In this document: in pieces, positions 8,436 through 16,581 of the stretch
Position numbering within the stretch: the first letter of the stretch is position 1
How the letters are laid out: each line of letters starts with the position of its first letter
Assembly: GCA_030841965.1 (NCBI GenBank)
Contig: JAUUSJ010000013.1
Coordinates: 1 to 44,963 of the forward strand
From: Blautia sp.
GTDB taxonomy: Bacteria > Bacillota > Clostridia > Lachnospirales > Lachnospiraceae
Reading direction: 5' to 3'
Length of the DNA stretch: 44,963 bases
Notes under the pieces: generated by a model
Seen by the model: the letters and a program-made list of their open reading frames with translations, nothing else
What the model was told of the DNA's origin: nothing
The model's database searches: none
Position numbers and translations under genes: made by a program

Positions 8436-8518
8436 AAATCGCCAATTGCAAATTATGATATGTGCGCAACTTTTTTTCCTACCAATATAGGTCAAGGTAT
8501 GATATTGTAATATCAAGC

Positions 8519-8744
8519 AAGGGGCTACCCCTTAAGAAGTACCTTACCAATTAAATAGAGAAATGAAAAGTCCATATTAGTTTGCCAGAAGTAAAAAGGA
8601 TTGCCCTATCATTTGGGGCTGGGCAGGCGTGGCCGAAGACGCGGCCTGTTCACTGGAAGATAGGAAGGGAGTGTAGAGTTTCCTATCTCTCAGTATAAAA
8701 GAAAAGACACTCCGCAGATGGATGTGTGATATAGACAACCATCT
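8519..8744 (+). ncRNA. Candidate structured non-coding RNA of unknown family
   Basis: This stretch has no supported ORF, and its middle is clearly more GC-rich than its surroundings, as expected for structured RNA in an AT-rich genome. Successive helices can be drawn: AAGGGG/CCCCTT (8519-8533), CCTATC/GATAGG (8605-8610 with 8659-8664) enclosing a GC-rich stem with CAGGC and GGCCTG, GGAGTGT/ACACTCC (8668-8674 with 8707-8713) with a nested AGAG/CTCT, and AGATGG/CCATCT (8716-8721 with 8739-8744). The exact ends are unknown. It is not recognisable to me as tmRNA, SRP RNA, RNase P, T-box or a common riboswitch; 6S RNA and the raiA RNA class are possibilities I could not confirm. It may be independent, or part of the leader of the TerD gene. 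Confidence 0.55.
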
Positions 8745-8793
8745 ATGAAAACTAGAGAATAGATAAGAAAATTATTTTAGGCAGATAAATAGA

Positions 8794-8829
8794 TGTTGGG
8801 GTCAAAAGGTCTATTGACCCTGACATCAT
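8794..8829 (+). repeat. Palindromic repeat unit related to the MITE-like element at 31213
   Basis: The unit is a hairpin: ATGTTGGGGTCAA, loop, then TTGACCCTGACAT. The first 20 bases or so are almost identical to the left end of the element at 31213-31420, and the right end matches the inverted copy there (GACCCTGA-ATCAT). It may be a short derivative made of two fused termini. It sits between the RNA candidate and the terminator-like leader of the TerD gene. Confidence 0.65.
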
Positions 8830-8835
8830 AAATAT

Positions 8836-8948
8836 AAGGCAAGCGGGCCTATGTATATGAAACAGATGATATACTTCTAATGTTTTTATGTGGAGAGATA
8901 AAGAATATACATATAAGGGCGTACGTCATCAGATGGCTTGCCTTTTTT
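8836..8948 (+). terminator. Long terminator-like stem just upstream of the TerD gene, possible attenuator
   Basis: AAGGCAAGC at 8836-8844 pairs perfectly with GCTTGCCTT at 8936-8944, running into TTTTTT at 8943-8948. Inside it, TATGTATAT at 8850-8858 pairs perfectly with ATATACATA at 8905-8913. The stem ends only 22 nt before the TerD-gene start codon. It could end the upstream RNA, or be the expression platform of a leader that controls the TerD gene. No known riboswitch core was recognised in the loop. Confidence 0.6.
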
Positions 8949-8970
8949 AAGAGCGAGGGAGGATTTTACG

Positions 8971-11796
8971 ATGAATATTGGATTGCGTAAGCTTTTTCTG
9001 AGCGAACTGCGTATGGTAGTTTTTCAACAAGGAAATACAGAGCAGATTACAGATGAAAAAATGGTTATGGCTATGACTGTGAATGAAAATCTAAAGTCGA
9101 TTGGATTTATATTAAATCCAGTGGATATTGTAAGGCTTGCTGTTAGTCCATCTCTAGAGAAATTTTTTGATTCTATAAAAGAACTTGTGCCAAATATAGA
9201 TGCAGAGCCGATGTATCCGGATTTCCCAGAGCAGGTGATGGAGCTGTCGGAGGCAGAGTTTCGTTTGCATCAGGCGATACATTATTTTTCCACTTATGGA
9301 TTAGAAAGTCTCTTAGGTGGAAAAGTAAAAAAGGGATGGCTCCCAGATGTGACTTCTACGCCAAAAACAGAGAGTGATAAGATTTTATTAGTCGAGAAAG
9401 TATTATTATTAGAGGAAGAAGAGAGAGCCTATGAGATAGCTCTTTCTACCATCTTAGGAAGAAGAGAGAGAATGACAATTCCTGAGCAGAGAATTGTATT
9501 TCAGGTTATCGGTCGGGTTTCACATGAATTTTTGCAGGAACTTAAAATCCCTTTTAAGGAAAATTTGAAATTATTGATTCGCTATATATTTGCACATACA
9601 AAGAGAGAGGAATGTATTCTCATACTCTCTACGATCTGTCAACATACAGGAGATGTATTAAAAGCCATTGACGAATTGATGGTGGAACAAAAATACCATT
9701 TCCGTACTTCTCAGAAAAAAACATTGGTACGTCTATTAGAGCAATTTCCAGTAGCAGATTTTAGAGGAAATCTAATTCTTTCCAGGAAAAATAGAGAAAG
9801 AAACTTACTAATTTTGCAACATCTGGATTATAATATATACTCACGCAGCGTTGAACATAAAAAAGTCGTAGATGATTTGCGAGATGGAAGGTTGCAGTCA
9901 TGGGAAGGATATGCAAAGCAGATGCTTCAAGAAAAAAGAGAGGGAGCTCTCGATTTTGTGGCAAAACGTCCAGGAATTATGGTCAGAATGATAAACTGGC
10001 TTTTAAATCTTGGATATTCCAAAGAAGAAATTAGCGAAAGACTTTGTGCAAATGCCGCCTCTTTAAATACGCAGACATTAGTAAAAATGCTTCGTTTATT
10101 TCGAGATTCTCGCGTGGAAGATTATACTTTAGATAGACAGAGAGAATTAGATGAGATTCAACAACTTTATGAGCAAAAACGTGAAAGGTGGAGTTTGGAG
10201 AATTTGGAGTCTCAAAGGGAAAGAGAGAGTCTATGTGAGAAAAACCGTTTGGAATGGATTTTATATGATAAAATTAATTTTCTGATGCAGGAACGAAATG
10301 AAAAACTTCAAAGTTGTCAAAAAGAAGAATTAGAGCGTGCCAAAGCTTTGGAGATAAAAGAAGTAGAAAAGTCTTACATGGATGAAGTCCATTTTTATAC
10401 GATGAGGCATCAAAAGAAAATCCAAGAATTAGAGAGCATTCAAAAAAAATTGCTTCAAGAAATGGGAAAACTTAGAAAAAAAGGAATTTCTAAGGAAGCG
10501 ATTTTAGATTCCTATCGTATGTATTTATCGTCTTGTAATAAAACATCGGATGTCTCATGGAATGAAGAGGAAAAACTTGAAAAATTGAAACATAAGCTTG
10601 ATCATGTAAAGAAGAAAATCTCTTCTTTAAAAGAGGAGATAGAGAGCATACGAAAAAGCTTGATGGAGGAAAACGAAGAGTTTTGCGAGAAAATTCTTTG
10701 TATAGAGCAAAAGTATAAAGCCATGGAAAATGAGATACCGATGCAAATCGCTAAGATTCATAAAAACTTTGAGGAACAGCGTGACGCAGCATCTGAATTT
10801 AACGAGAAACTGAAAGAAGAAAGGATTTTGCAGATTCAACGAAAAAATGAAAAACTTCTATCAAGGCGAGAAAGACAACTCTTATTTTTAGAGAAAGAAG
10901 AAAAGGAGAAAAAAGAGCAAGTTTTAAGCTCTTACGAACGAAAAATAAAGATGTTTCATAATACTCCTGTAAAACGTGAAATTATAAAAGAGGCATTAAG
11001 ATGTCATCTTAGTTATATCACTACAAAGCTTCAGAATAAAAAAATCTATTTTGATTTCGAGGAATATGATTTAGCTCATTCTACCATTGAGACAAATGAT
11101 AAATCAAAAGATGGTGGATATACTAGAAGTGGAATCGCCTACAAAATACCAGAACAAGCCAAAAGAATTCGTTTCTTTGTCTATTGGAATGATGATTCCA
11201 GAGTGGATATCGATTTACATGCAGGAGGATTCGACATAGATGGCGATGAGATAGACATAGGATGGAATAATGGTTTCCGTGATAGAGGTGTAGTCTTTTC
11301 AGGAGATATCACGCATAGCAATGCAGTAGAATATATCGATATAGATATGTCAGCACCAATACGAGAAATCTATGCCAATATAGATCTTTTTTCTGGAAAA
11401 TATAATTTTGAAGATGTCAGAGAATGCTATGTGGGAGTTATGGCAGTTCAAGATACCAAAAAGACGACAAAACTTTATCATCCAGCCAATTGCTTCATCA
11501 CCCACGAAATACGCCAAAAAGGCAGAAGCTTTTACTATGGATACATCGATGTACAAAATCACTACATAAAGTTTATCGGAGAGCCAAACGAAGGAAGTTG
11601 GACTTCAGGAAAATTGAAGGATAATCCCAATGATATGTTTTCTGTGGAAGAATATTTGACCTATCTTTTAGAGGGACAGAACGCTACTCGAGTAGAAAAA
11701 ATCGAGGAGGCAGATATTGTTCTCTCGATGGGGAAAAATGTCAGGGAAAATGGGCTTAGTTTAATTGATGAGAATTTCTTTTTAGATGCAGTTTGA
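8971..11796 (+). CDS. Large coiled-coil protein with C-terminal TerD domain
   Basis: I start it at ATG 8971 because GAGGGAGG at 8955-8962 lies 8 nt upstream. The open frame goes back to 8938 only through the terminator stem. The 941-residue protein has a helical N-terminal region (about 1-370), a highly charged coiled coil (about 388-663), and a TerD/TerZ-type domain (about 700-890). In TerD, clusters of acidic residues bind calcium; here DIDLHAGGFDIDGDEIDIGW near residue 746 and DIDMSAP near 790 supply them. TerD proteins belong to tellurite-resistance and phage-inhibition loci. A TerD fused behind a 270-residue coiled coil is far longer than the usual ~190-residue protein. No membrane segment is seen. 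It lies directly upstream of the Hsp70 cluster but has its own leader and terminator. Confidence 0.85.
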   Translation: MNIGLRKLFLSELRMVVFQQGNTEQITDEKMVMAMTVNENLKSIGFILNPVDIVRLAVSPSLEKFFDSIKELVPNIDAEPMYPDFPEQVMELSEAEFRLHQAIHYFSTYGLESLLGGKVKKGWLPDVTSTPKTESDKILLVEKVLLLEEEERAYEIALSTILGRRERMTIPEQRIVFQVIGRVSHEFLQELKIPFKENLKLLIRYIFAHTKREECILILSTICQHTGDVLKAIDELMVEQKYHFRTSQKKTLVRLLEQFPVADFRGNLILSRKNRERNLLILQHLDYNIYSRSVEHKKVVDDLRDGRLQSWEGYAKQMLQEKREGALDFVAKRPGIMVRMINWLLNLGYSKEEISERLCANAASLNTQTLVKMLRLFRDSRVEDYTLDRQRELDEIQQLYEQKRERWSLENLESQRERESLCEKNRLEWILYDKINFLMQERNEKLQSCQKEELERAKALEIKEVEKSYMDEVHFYTMRHQKKIQELESIQKKLLQEMGKLRKKGISKEAILDSYRMYLSSCNKTSDVSWNEEEKLEKLKHKLDHVKKKISSLKEEIESIRKSLMEENEEFCEKILCIEQKYKAMENEIPMQIAKIHKNFEEQRDAASEFNEKLKEERILQIQRKNEKLLSRRERQLLFLEKEEKEKKEQVLSSYERKIKMFHNTPVKREIIKEALRCHLSYITTKLQNKKIYFDFEEYDLAHSTIETNDKSKDGGYTRSGIAYKIPEQAKRIRFFVYWNDDSRVDIDLHAGGFDIDGDEIDIGWNNGFRDRGVVFSGDITHSNAVEYIDIDMSAPIREIYANIDLFSGKYNFEDVRECYVGVMAVQDTKKTTKLYHPANCFITHEIRQKGRSFYYGYIDVQNHYIKFIGEPNEGSWTSGKLKDNPNDMFSVEEYLTYLLEGQNATRVEKIEEADIVLSMGKNVRENGLSLIDENFFLDAV

Positions 11797-11817
11797 TAGT
11801 TTGATAGATTTAACAGA

Positions 11818-11917
11818 AAAAGGGCTATTAGAAGATGTTGATGAATGATTGATTCATACTTGCGACTTTCGTCGTGAGATGAGCAGATATTCGTCATTAT
11901 CTTCTAATAGCCCTTTT
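11818..11917 (+). terminator. Branched terminator-like structure after the TerD gene
   Basis: AAAAGGGCTATTAGAAGAT at 11818-11836 pairs perfectly with ATCTTCTAATAGCCCTTTT at 11899-11917 (19 bp). Its 62-nt interior holds further hairpins, ATGAAT/ATTCAT and GCGAC/GTCGT, and a possible GATGA/TCATT pair, giving a branched fold. It likely ends transcription of the TerD gene; T-runs are present on both strands. Confidence 0.75.
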
Positions 11918-11982
11918 AAATTTTGGGTGAAAATGAGCAAGAATATTTGTGTTAAATAGGGGAGTGTCTGTTGGAATTTAAT

Positions 11983-12048
11983 AATTATTACATTTTAGTG
12001 ATTAATTATTACATGTAGGTTGAAAGAATGAAGAAAAAAAGTTAAAAT
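11983..12048 (+). promoter_or_regulatory. Double AATTATTACA box with promoter, copy 1 (Hsp70 cluster)
   Basis: AATTATTACA at 11983-11992 and 12004-12013 (start-to-start 21 bp), 6 bp gap, TTGAAA at 12020-12025, 17-bp spacer, TAAAAT at 12043-12048. The same layout occurs at 30112, 39835 and 44802. About 350 nt of AT-rich leader separate it from the first Hsp70 gene; no strong early hairpin is seen here, unlike the other copies. Confidence 0.75.
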
Positions 12049-12190
12049 TGACGAAAAATATAAGTTGTATAACAAAACGAGGGAATTTGGAACAAGAAAA
12101 TACAGAAAAAATAAAAATTATAGATAGTTTATAATAATAGAGAAAAAGTAAAGTAATAAAATAGTGATTTTTAGTATAGCTAATTTTTAA

Positions 12191-12385
12191 AAGAAAAATA
12201 CGAGAAATAGAAATAGAAATACAATATTAAGTAGAATTTTTATTTACTTTGCTTTGAGTCTGATTTTATTTTTGGTTCTTTGTGTTGTTGTGATAAATAA
12301 TATTAATAAACTGTTTTTTGGTAGTTTAAAGTTGAATAATAATGATAAAGAAGTTTTGGAACGAGTAAATATATTAAGTTTATAA
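12191..12385 (+). other. Open frame for a small membrane peptide in the Hsp70 leader, no clear start
   Basis: The leader of the Hsp70 cluster contains an open frame of about 64 codons from after the stop at 12188-12190 to TAA 12383-12385. It reads as a basic N-terminus (KKNTRNRNRN), one strongly hydrophobic segment (FIYFALSLILFLVLCVVVI), and a charged tail (NNNDKEVLERVNILSL). No ATG or GTG lies upstream of the hydrophobic part and no ribosome binding site is visible; TTG 12254 falls inside the segment. The stop lies 16 nt before the Hsp70 start codon. It may be a decayed small membrane protein, a gene with a rare start codon, or chance in AT-rich DNA. Confidence 0.3.
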
Positions 12386-12401
12386 GAGGAGAAAAGAAAA
12401 A

Positions 12402-14081
12402 ATGAACATAGGGATAGATTTTGGAAGTACATATACAATTGTTTCTAAATTTAGAAAAAATACAAATCAATTAGAATCTTTATCATTAAGTGAAGCGTCA
12501 CCATATATACCATCTGTTGTTTCATATTATAAAGAACAGTATCTTTTTGCAAATGCTGCGAAAGGGGTTGCAGGAAAGAAACAATCTCAGACATTTAAAG
12601 CCTTTAAAATGCTTTTATCTGAGAAAGATGTGAAAAAAATGGAACAAAGAGGTTTTTCTTCTGAAAATACGCCATTAAAAATTACTAGAATTTTTTTAAA
12701 ATATTTGTTAGAGCAAACTTTGCAAGACCAGAATGAAATGGAGATTGAAGAGTTGGTAATAGGAGTTCCTGAAATATGGTTTGAAAGTTTAGAACAAATG
12801 TCAGGAAGAAGTATTTTAAAACAAATTTGTGATGATTTTAGTTTTGTAAAGAATGTGCAAATTGTTAGTGAACCAACGGCAGCGAGTGCGTTTTTTGCGT
12901 ATAACTATGAATGCAATACAGGAAAACCTTTTGATGGAAACATATTACTTATCGATTATGGCGGAGGAACATTAGATATTACATTGAGTCAGGTTATGAG
13001 AAAGCAAAGTGGAAATGGTGTGGAAATTAAGATATTGGATCGGCAGGGAGTTGGAGAAAATACGGAGGGTGAAATAGGAAATGCAGGAATTATCTATATG
13101 GAGACGGTAATTCGAGAAGCATTAATAGAAAATAAAATATTAAAATTGGGCGAGAAAGTGAATAGAGATGGAAAGTTCTATAAAGTAGTGGATGAGCTAG
13201 AGCGTGATTTACAAGATAGAACCATTGAAATAAAAAAAGTATTTGTAACCTATGGTGAAGATATGTCTGTTTTGAGGAAAAAAGAGTTTACAGATTTGGA
13301 GTATAGAGGGGAGGATATTACAATTACTTATGCAACTTTATTGCAGGTGTATAATAGAGTAATTTATCCAGTTTTGAAACAAAAAGTAGAAAAAATTATT
13401 TCATCTATGGAAAAGATGGGAATTGGGTATATGGATGACGAGAATGATAAATTTAAAGTGGCAGTGGTAGGTGGGTTTGGAAATTTTTATTTAGTCCAAA
13501 AACAGATAGCAGACATATTTGATTTAAAAAAGGAAGATAGAAGACAAAAAGATATTATAGTAAAACGAGAGGAGTGTGAAAAATCAATTGCATATGGAAC
13601 AGCCTTATTGGCAGAAAAGAAGATAGGAATTCGAAATACAGCACCATATTCTATTGCTATTTATACAGAAGACGAATTGGGAGTTCAATACTATTATGCT
13701 TTTTACTATGGCCAAGATATTGAATTTGATGCTGTGTACTTTCCTATTAGTAAAGTAGATGGAAAGCCGTATATAATTATGTTGGGAGAAAACAGAATTG
13801 ATAGTTTTTTAATTAATTTAACACATGATGAGAGAAAAGCTGTGCGTTTAACACTCAGAAAAGGAATGCAATTGAAATTACAAAATTTATTGACTAACCA
13901 ATGTTTAATGGCGGCAATTGGATTTTCTTTAAATGCTTCTCATATATTAAGTATCCATATTCGAGAATATGATATTTTTGAAGGAAAAATTAATGATGAA
14001 GATAATAAAATTGAGCTTGCGTCTATAGGGGATATATTTGAATATGACGATTTACAAAAAATAATGGTAACAATAGACTAA
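12402..14081 (+). CDS. Hsp70-like ATPase, paralogue 1
   Basis: The 559-residue protein has the actin/Hsp70 ATPase landmarks: phosphate-1 loop IDFGSTYTIV (residues 4-13), connect region SEPTAASAFFAY near 157, phosphate-2 loop LLIDYGGGTLDIT near 183, and the adenosine motif VAVVGGFGNF near 355. After the nucleotide-binding domain, the C-terminal ~160 residues do not resemble the DnaK beta-sandwich and helical lid, so substrate recognition must differ from that of housekeeping DnaK. GAGGAG 10 nt upstream supports ATG 12402. It is the first intact gene after promoter box 1 and probably heads the operon to 25749. It is closest in style to paralogue 3 (same IDYGGGTLD loop and C-terminal pattern). 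It is unlikely to be the cell's main DnaK. Confidence 0.9.
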   Translation: MNIGIDFGSTYTIVSKFRKNTNQLESLSLSEASPYIPSVVSYYKEQYLFANAAKGVAGKKQSQTFKAFKMLLSEKDVKKMEQRGFSSENTPLKITRIFLKYLLEQTLQDQNEMEIEELVIGVPEIWFESLEQMSGRSILKQICDDFSFVKNVQIVSEPTAASAFFAYNYECNTGKPFDGNILLIDYGGGTLDITLSQVMRKQSGNGVEIKILDRQGVGENTEGEIGNAGIIYMETVIREALIENKILKLGEKVNRDGKFYKVVDELERDLQDRTIEIKKVFVTYGEDMSVLRKKEFTDLEYRGEDITITYATLLQVYNRVIYPVLKQKVEKIISSMEKMGIGYMDDENDKFKVAVVGGFGNFYLVQKQIADIFDLKKEDRRQKDIIVKREECEKSIAYGTALLAEKKIGIRNTAPYSIAIYTEDELGVQYYYAFYYGQDIEFDAVYFPISKVDGKPYIIMLGENRIDSFLINLTHDERKAVRLTLRKGMQLKLQNLLTNQCLMAAIGFSLNASHILSIHIREYDIFEGKINDEDNKIELASIGDIFEYDDLQKIMVTID

Positions 14082-14105
14082 AAATAGTTGGATAGTGAGG
14101 ATAAA

Positions 14106-14624
14106 ATGGAATATTTAGAGTGCAAAATATGTGGATATAAAAAAGTAAAGAGAGGGGCAAGTGTATGTCCTGTTTGTGGTTCACCTTCTTTTTTGATTTC
14201 AGGAAATCTCAGCGATAGAGCACAAAAACGAGTAATTATGGAATTAAAAAAAAAGAATCTTAAATCAGTTGATATATTTTTAGTTGTATATCAGTATGAG
14301 ATAAAAGAGGACTCTCTGGTAGTGAAATCAATTGAGGAAATAAAAATAGCATCAGGAGATCAATTAGTAGAAAATCAAATTAAATGGAATGAGGAAAAAT
14401 TTGCTCGTGTAGAAGAGCAAGATGGAGAGACAAATAAGATAAATATTAGTATTAAAATAAAGAGATTTAATCTAGAAATTGAAGAGAAAGTATTACAGAT
14501 AAAAATTCCAGAGACAGAGGGTCTATGGCGTGTAGGAGTGAAAAGAGTAAATGAACTTGAGATGCAAGTAATTATAGGAGAGGATAAGATTAATGAGGCA
14601 TCGCAAAATATAATTTTACTTTAA
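14106..14624 (+). CDS. Zinc-ribbon protein within the Hsp70 operon
   Basis: Start ATG 14106 is chosen for its GTGAGG 5 nt upstream; TTG 14088 is an alternative. The 172-residue product opens with a rubredoxin-like zinc ribbon, CKICGYKKV...CPVCGS (Cys6, Cys9 and a second CxxC about 15 residues on). The remaining ~130 residues look like a beta-rich domain with repeated charged strands (KINISIKIKRFNLEIEEKVL). No J-domain HPD motif is present, so it is not a DnaJ in the usual sense, but a small Zn-binding partner between two Hsp70 genes may serve as a client or Hsp70 adapter. That role is inference from position. It is the first of at least six zinc-ribbon proteins in the window. Confidence 0.75.
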   Translation: MEYLECKICGYKKVKRGASVCPVCGSPSFLISGNLSDRAQKRVIMELKKKNLKSVDIFLVVYQYEIKEDSLVVKSIEEIKIASGDQLVENQIKWNEEKFARVEEQDGETNKINISIKIKRFNLEIEEKVLQIKIPETEGLWRVGVKRVNELEMQVIIGEDKINEASQNIILL

Positions 14625-14644
14625 AGGGAAGAAAGGATAGAAGT

Positions 14645-15876
14645 ATGGCTGTAATAGGAGTTGATTTTGGAACTTGTTTTTCTTCAGTAGCTTTTTGGTC
14701 TGGAGATAGGATAATGAATTTAAAACCACAGGAGGAGAAACAAAATTATAGAATTCCTTTGGTATTTTATCATGATAAGAAGAATACATTTGTAGGTTCC
14801 AAAGCTGTAAAAGCAAGGATAAAAAAACCACAATTTGCTGTAGAATCAATAAAAAAGAGATTAGAAGAACCCTTTTTTGAGTTGGATGATAGAATTTATG
14901 AGCCTAAAGAAATTGTACAAAAAATCTTTGAGTATGTATTATCTGGTGCAGATATGTCATTGAGAAATCAATTTCATATAAGTGATGATATACTTGAACT
15001 TGTTATTACAGTACCAGTTCGTTTCAGTGAACTACGAAAAAGAATGATTCATGATATCGCAGAGAATGTACAATTACCTTCGGCATGCAAAGTAAAAGTA
15101 AAAAGAGTAATTCCAGAACCAGTAGCAGCGGCAATTAAATATTTGGGAATTATTAAGGAGTTTGGCAGAAGTGTTTTGGTATATGATTTAGGTGGAGGGA
15201 CTTTTGATATAGCACTCGTTCAATCTACAGGAAATATAGAAATGCCTTATATAGTGATTGGACAGGATGGAAGAGGGATAGGAGGAAATAATTGGGATGA
15301 AAAACTGTTAGAAATAATAGAGAGTAAATTGAAACCAATGATAGTAAATTATCCAGATGAAAAAAGGAAGAGTTTCTTTGGGAAAATAGAGATAGATTGC
15401 TGATGGAAGCAAGAGATATAAAAGAAGAATTAAGTGAGATAGATGAGGTAACAAGAGATATTTTATTGTATAAAGATTATTACGAAATTACTGTTACAAG
15501 ACAAGAATTTGATTCTGTTACAGAAGACTTAAGGAAAATAACTATTAGAACTGTTTCACATTTATTGAAAAAACATAATCAATATAGTGTGAAAGATATT
15601 ATTTTAGTAGGTGGAAGCTCTCGAATGCTTCAAATTATAAATGAAATGCAGAAAAATTTTGGAAATCAGTATGATATAAAATTGGTAGATCCAGAATATG
15701 CAGTAAGCTATGGGGCAGCTGAATATGCAAGAATTTTGGAATCTGTTCCTATGCTTGTTCAGTTAAAGGCAACACATACGTATGGTATAGGATATCGTGA
15801 TTGTACAGGAAAAAAGAAAATTTTTAATATGATTTATGAGAATGATAATCTGCCGATTTCTGTGAAGAGAACATGA
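14645..15876 (+). pseudogene. Hsp70-like ATPase, paralogue 2, interrupted by a frameshift
   Basis: Two frames together encode one Hsp70 nucleotide-binding domain. The first (14645-15403) has VDFGTCFSSVAF, PEPVAAAIKYLG and VYDLGGGTFDIAL; it is closer to true DnaK than the other two paralogues. The second, in the -1 frame and ending at 15876, has DIILVGGSSRMLQII and the start of a substrate-binding part (THTYGIGY). The break lies at the A6 run 15360-15365. With one more A the protein would read on as DEKKEEFLWENRDRLLMEA, a good Hsp70 match. Downstream the frame stops at 15876, where a DnaK would need some 200 more residues; short frame pieces such as HEEELKK continue in another frame. Causes could be real decay, a sequencing error, or transcriptional slippage on the A-run. 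Confidence 0.8.
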
Positions 15877-16020
15877 GGAAGAATTAAAAAAATAAAATAA
15901 GAAAAAATTTTAAGGTTCAATGAACAACTAGAAGAAGAAAAAGAAAAAATCTTAAAAAAATTTAAAAAAGAATTAATAAATCAAGAAATAGAGAAAGAAA
16001 ACAATAAATATCTGGAAGAA

Positions 16021-16581
16021 GTGAAAAAAGATATTAAGAGAAGAGAAATATTTGAAGATAATTTATGTGATACATTACGTGATGTTAGCAGAGAGGTTAA
16101 AAGAAATACAAGTCAAATAATGGGAGAATTTATTAATTATCAATCTAAAGTAGTAGAAGAAATAGAAAAAGAAATGAAAAATGTAATAAATATAGTAGTG
16201 GATACTGAAAGAAAAATTCAGTGTGATGATTATGAGGAGTTAATACGTAATTTTTGTGATTTACAAAAGATACTTTATTATAATAAGACGGATGAACAAG
16301 AATTGGGACTTCAAGCAACAAAAATAGAGCGTTATTCGAGACGGTTTTTAAAAACATTGAATCGTTTGGGGTTTGAGCATTATATTCCAACTCAAAATGA
16401 TATATATGATGAGGATATACATGAGATAGTAGAAGATGAAAATGATGATTTCTATGTTTTGGAAGAAGATTTAAAAAATCAAATGTACATAGCAGATGTA
16501 GTAAGTTACGGGTTTAAACGAAACGGAGAAGTATGTATAAAAGCACAAGTTATATTGAAGAAAAAGGGAGATTTAACATGA
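16021..16581 (+). CDS. GrpE-like nucleotide exchange factor
   Basis: From GTG 16021 the product has 186 residues. The first ~115 are long charged helices, as in the GrpE dimer stalk. Residues ~121-180 match the GrpE beta-domain: a IPTQNDIYDEDIHEIVEDE segment (compare the D-P-x-x-H-E-A of GrpE), then IADVVSYGFKRNGEVCIKAQVIL (broken here as ADVVSYGFKRNGEV plus KAQVIL), which fits the V-x-x-G-Y/F-x-x-x-G-x-V-I-R-x-A-x-V pattern. GrpE opens the Hsp70 nucleotide cleft to release ADP. In-frame coding-like sequence continues upstream to 15901 with no usual start, so the true N-terminus may be longer or rest on a lost fusion with paralogue 2. Its stop overlaps the next Hsp70 start (ATGA, 16578-16581), which suggests paralogue 3 as its partner. 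Confidence 0.75.
   Translation: MKKDIKRREIFEDNLCDTLRDVSREVKRNTSQIMGEFINYQSKVVEEIEKEMKNVINIVVDTERKIQCDDYEELIRNFCDLQKILYYNKTDEQELGLQATKIERYSRRFLKTLNRLGFEHYIPTQNDIYDEDIHEIVEDENDDFYVLEEDLKNQMYIADVVSYGFKRNGEVCIKAQVILKKKGDLT

Noticed and set aside
8110..8469. Minus-strand frame opposite the nitroreductase gene
   Set aside because: It lies antisense to a clear enzyme gene, shows no family pattern and has no start signals.
8440..8478. Terminator after the nitroreductase gene
   Set aside because: A T-run is present at 8471-8477, but only a weak 4-bp TTGC/GCAA stem precedes it.
15397..15876. Separate gene starting at 15397
   Set aside because: Its content is the second half of an Hsp70 ATPase domain, so it is the continuation of the frame broken at 15360, not an independent gene.
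16533..16577. Earlier start for Hsp70 paralogue 3
   Set aside because: The upstream extension has no ribosome binding site and the Hsp70 N-terminal motif begins exactly at ATG 16578.
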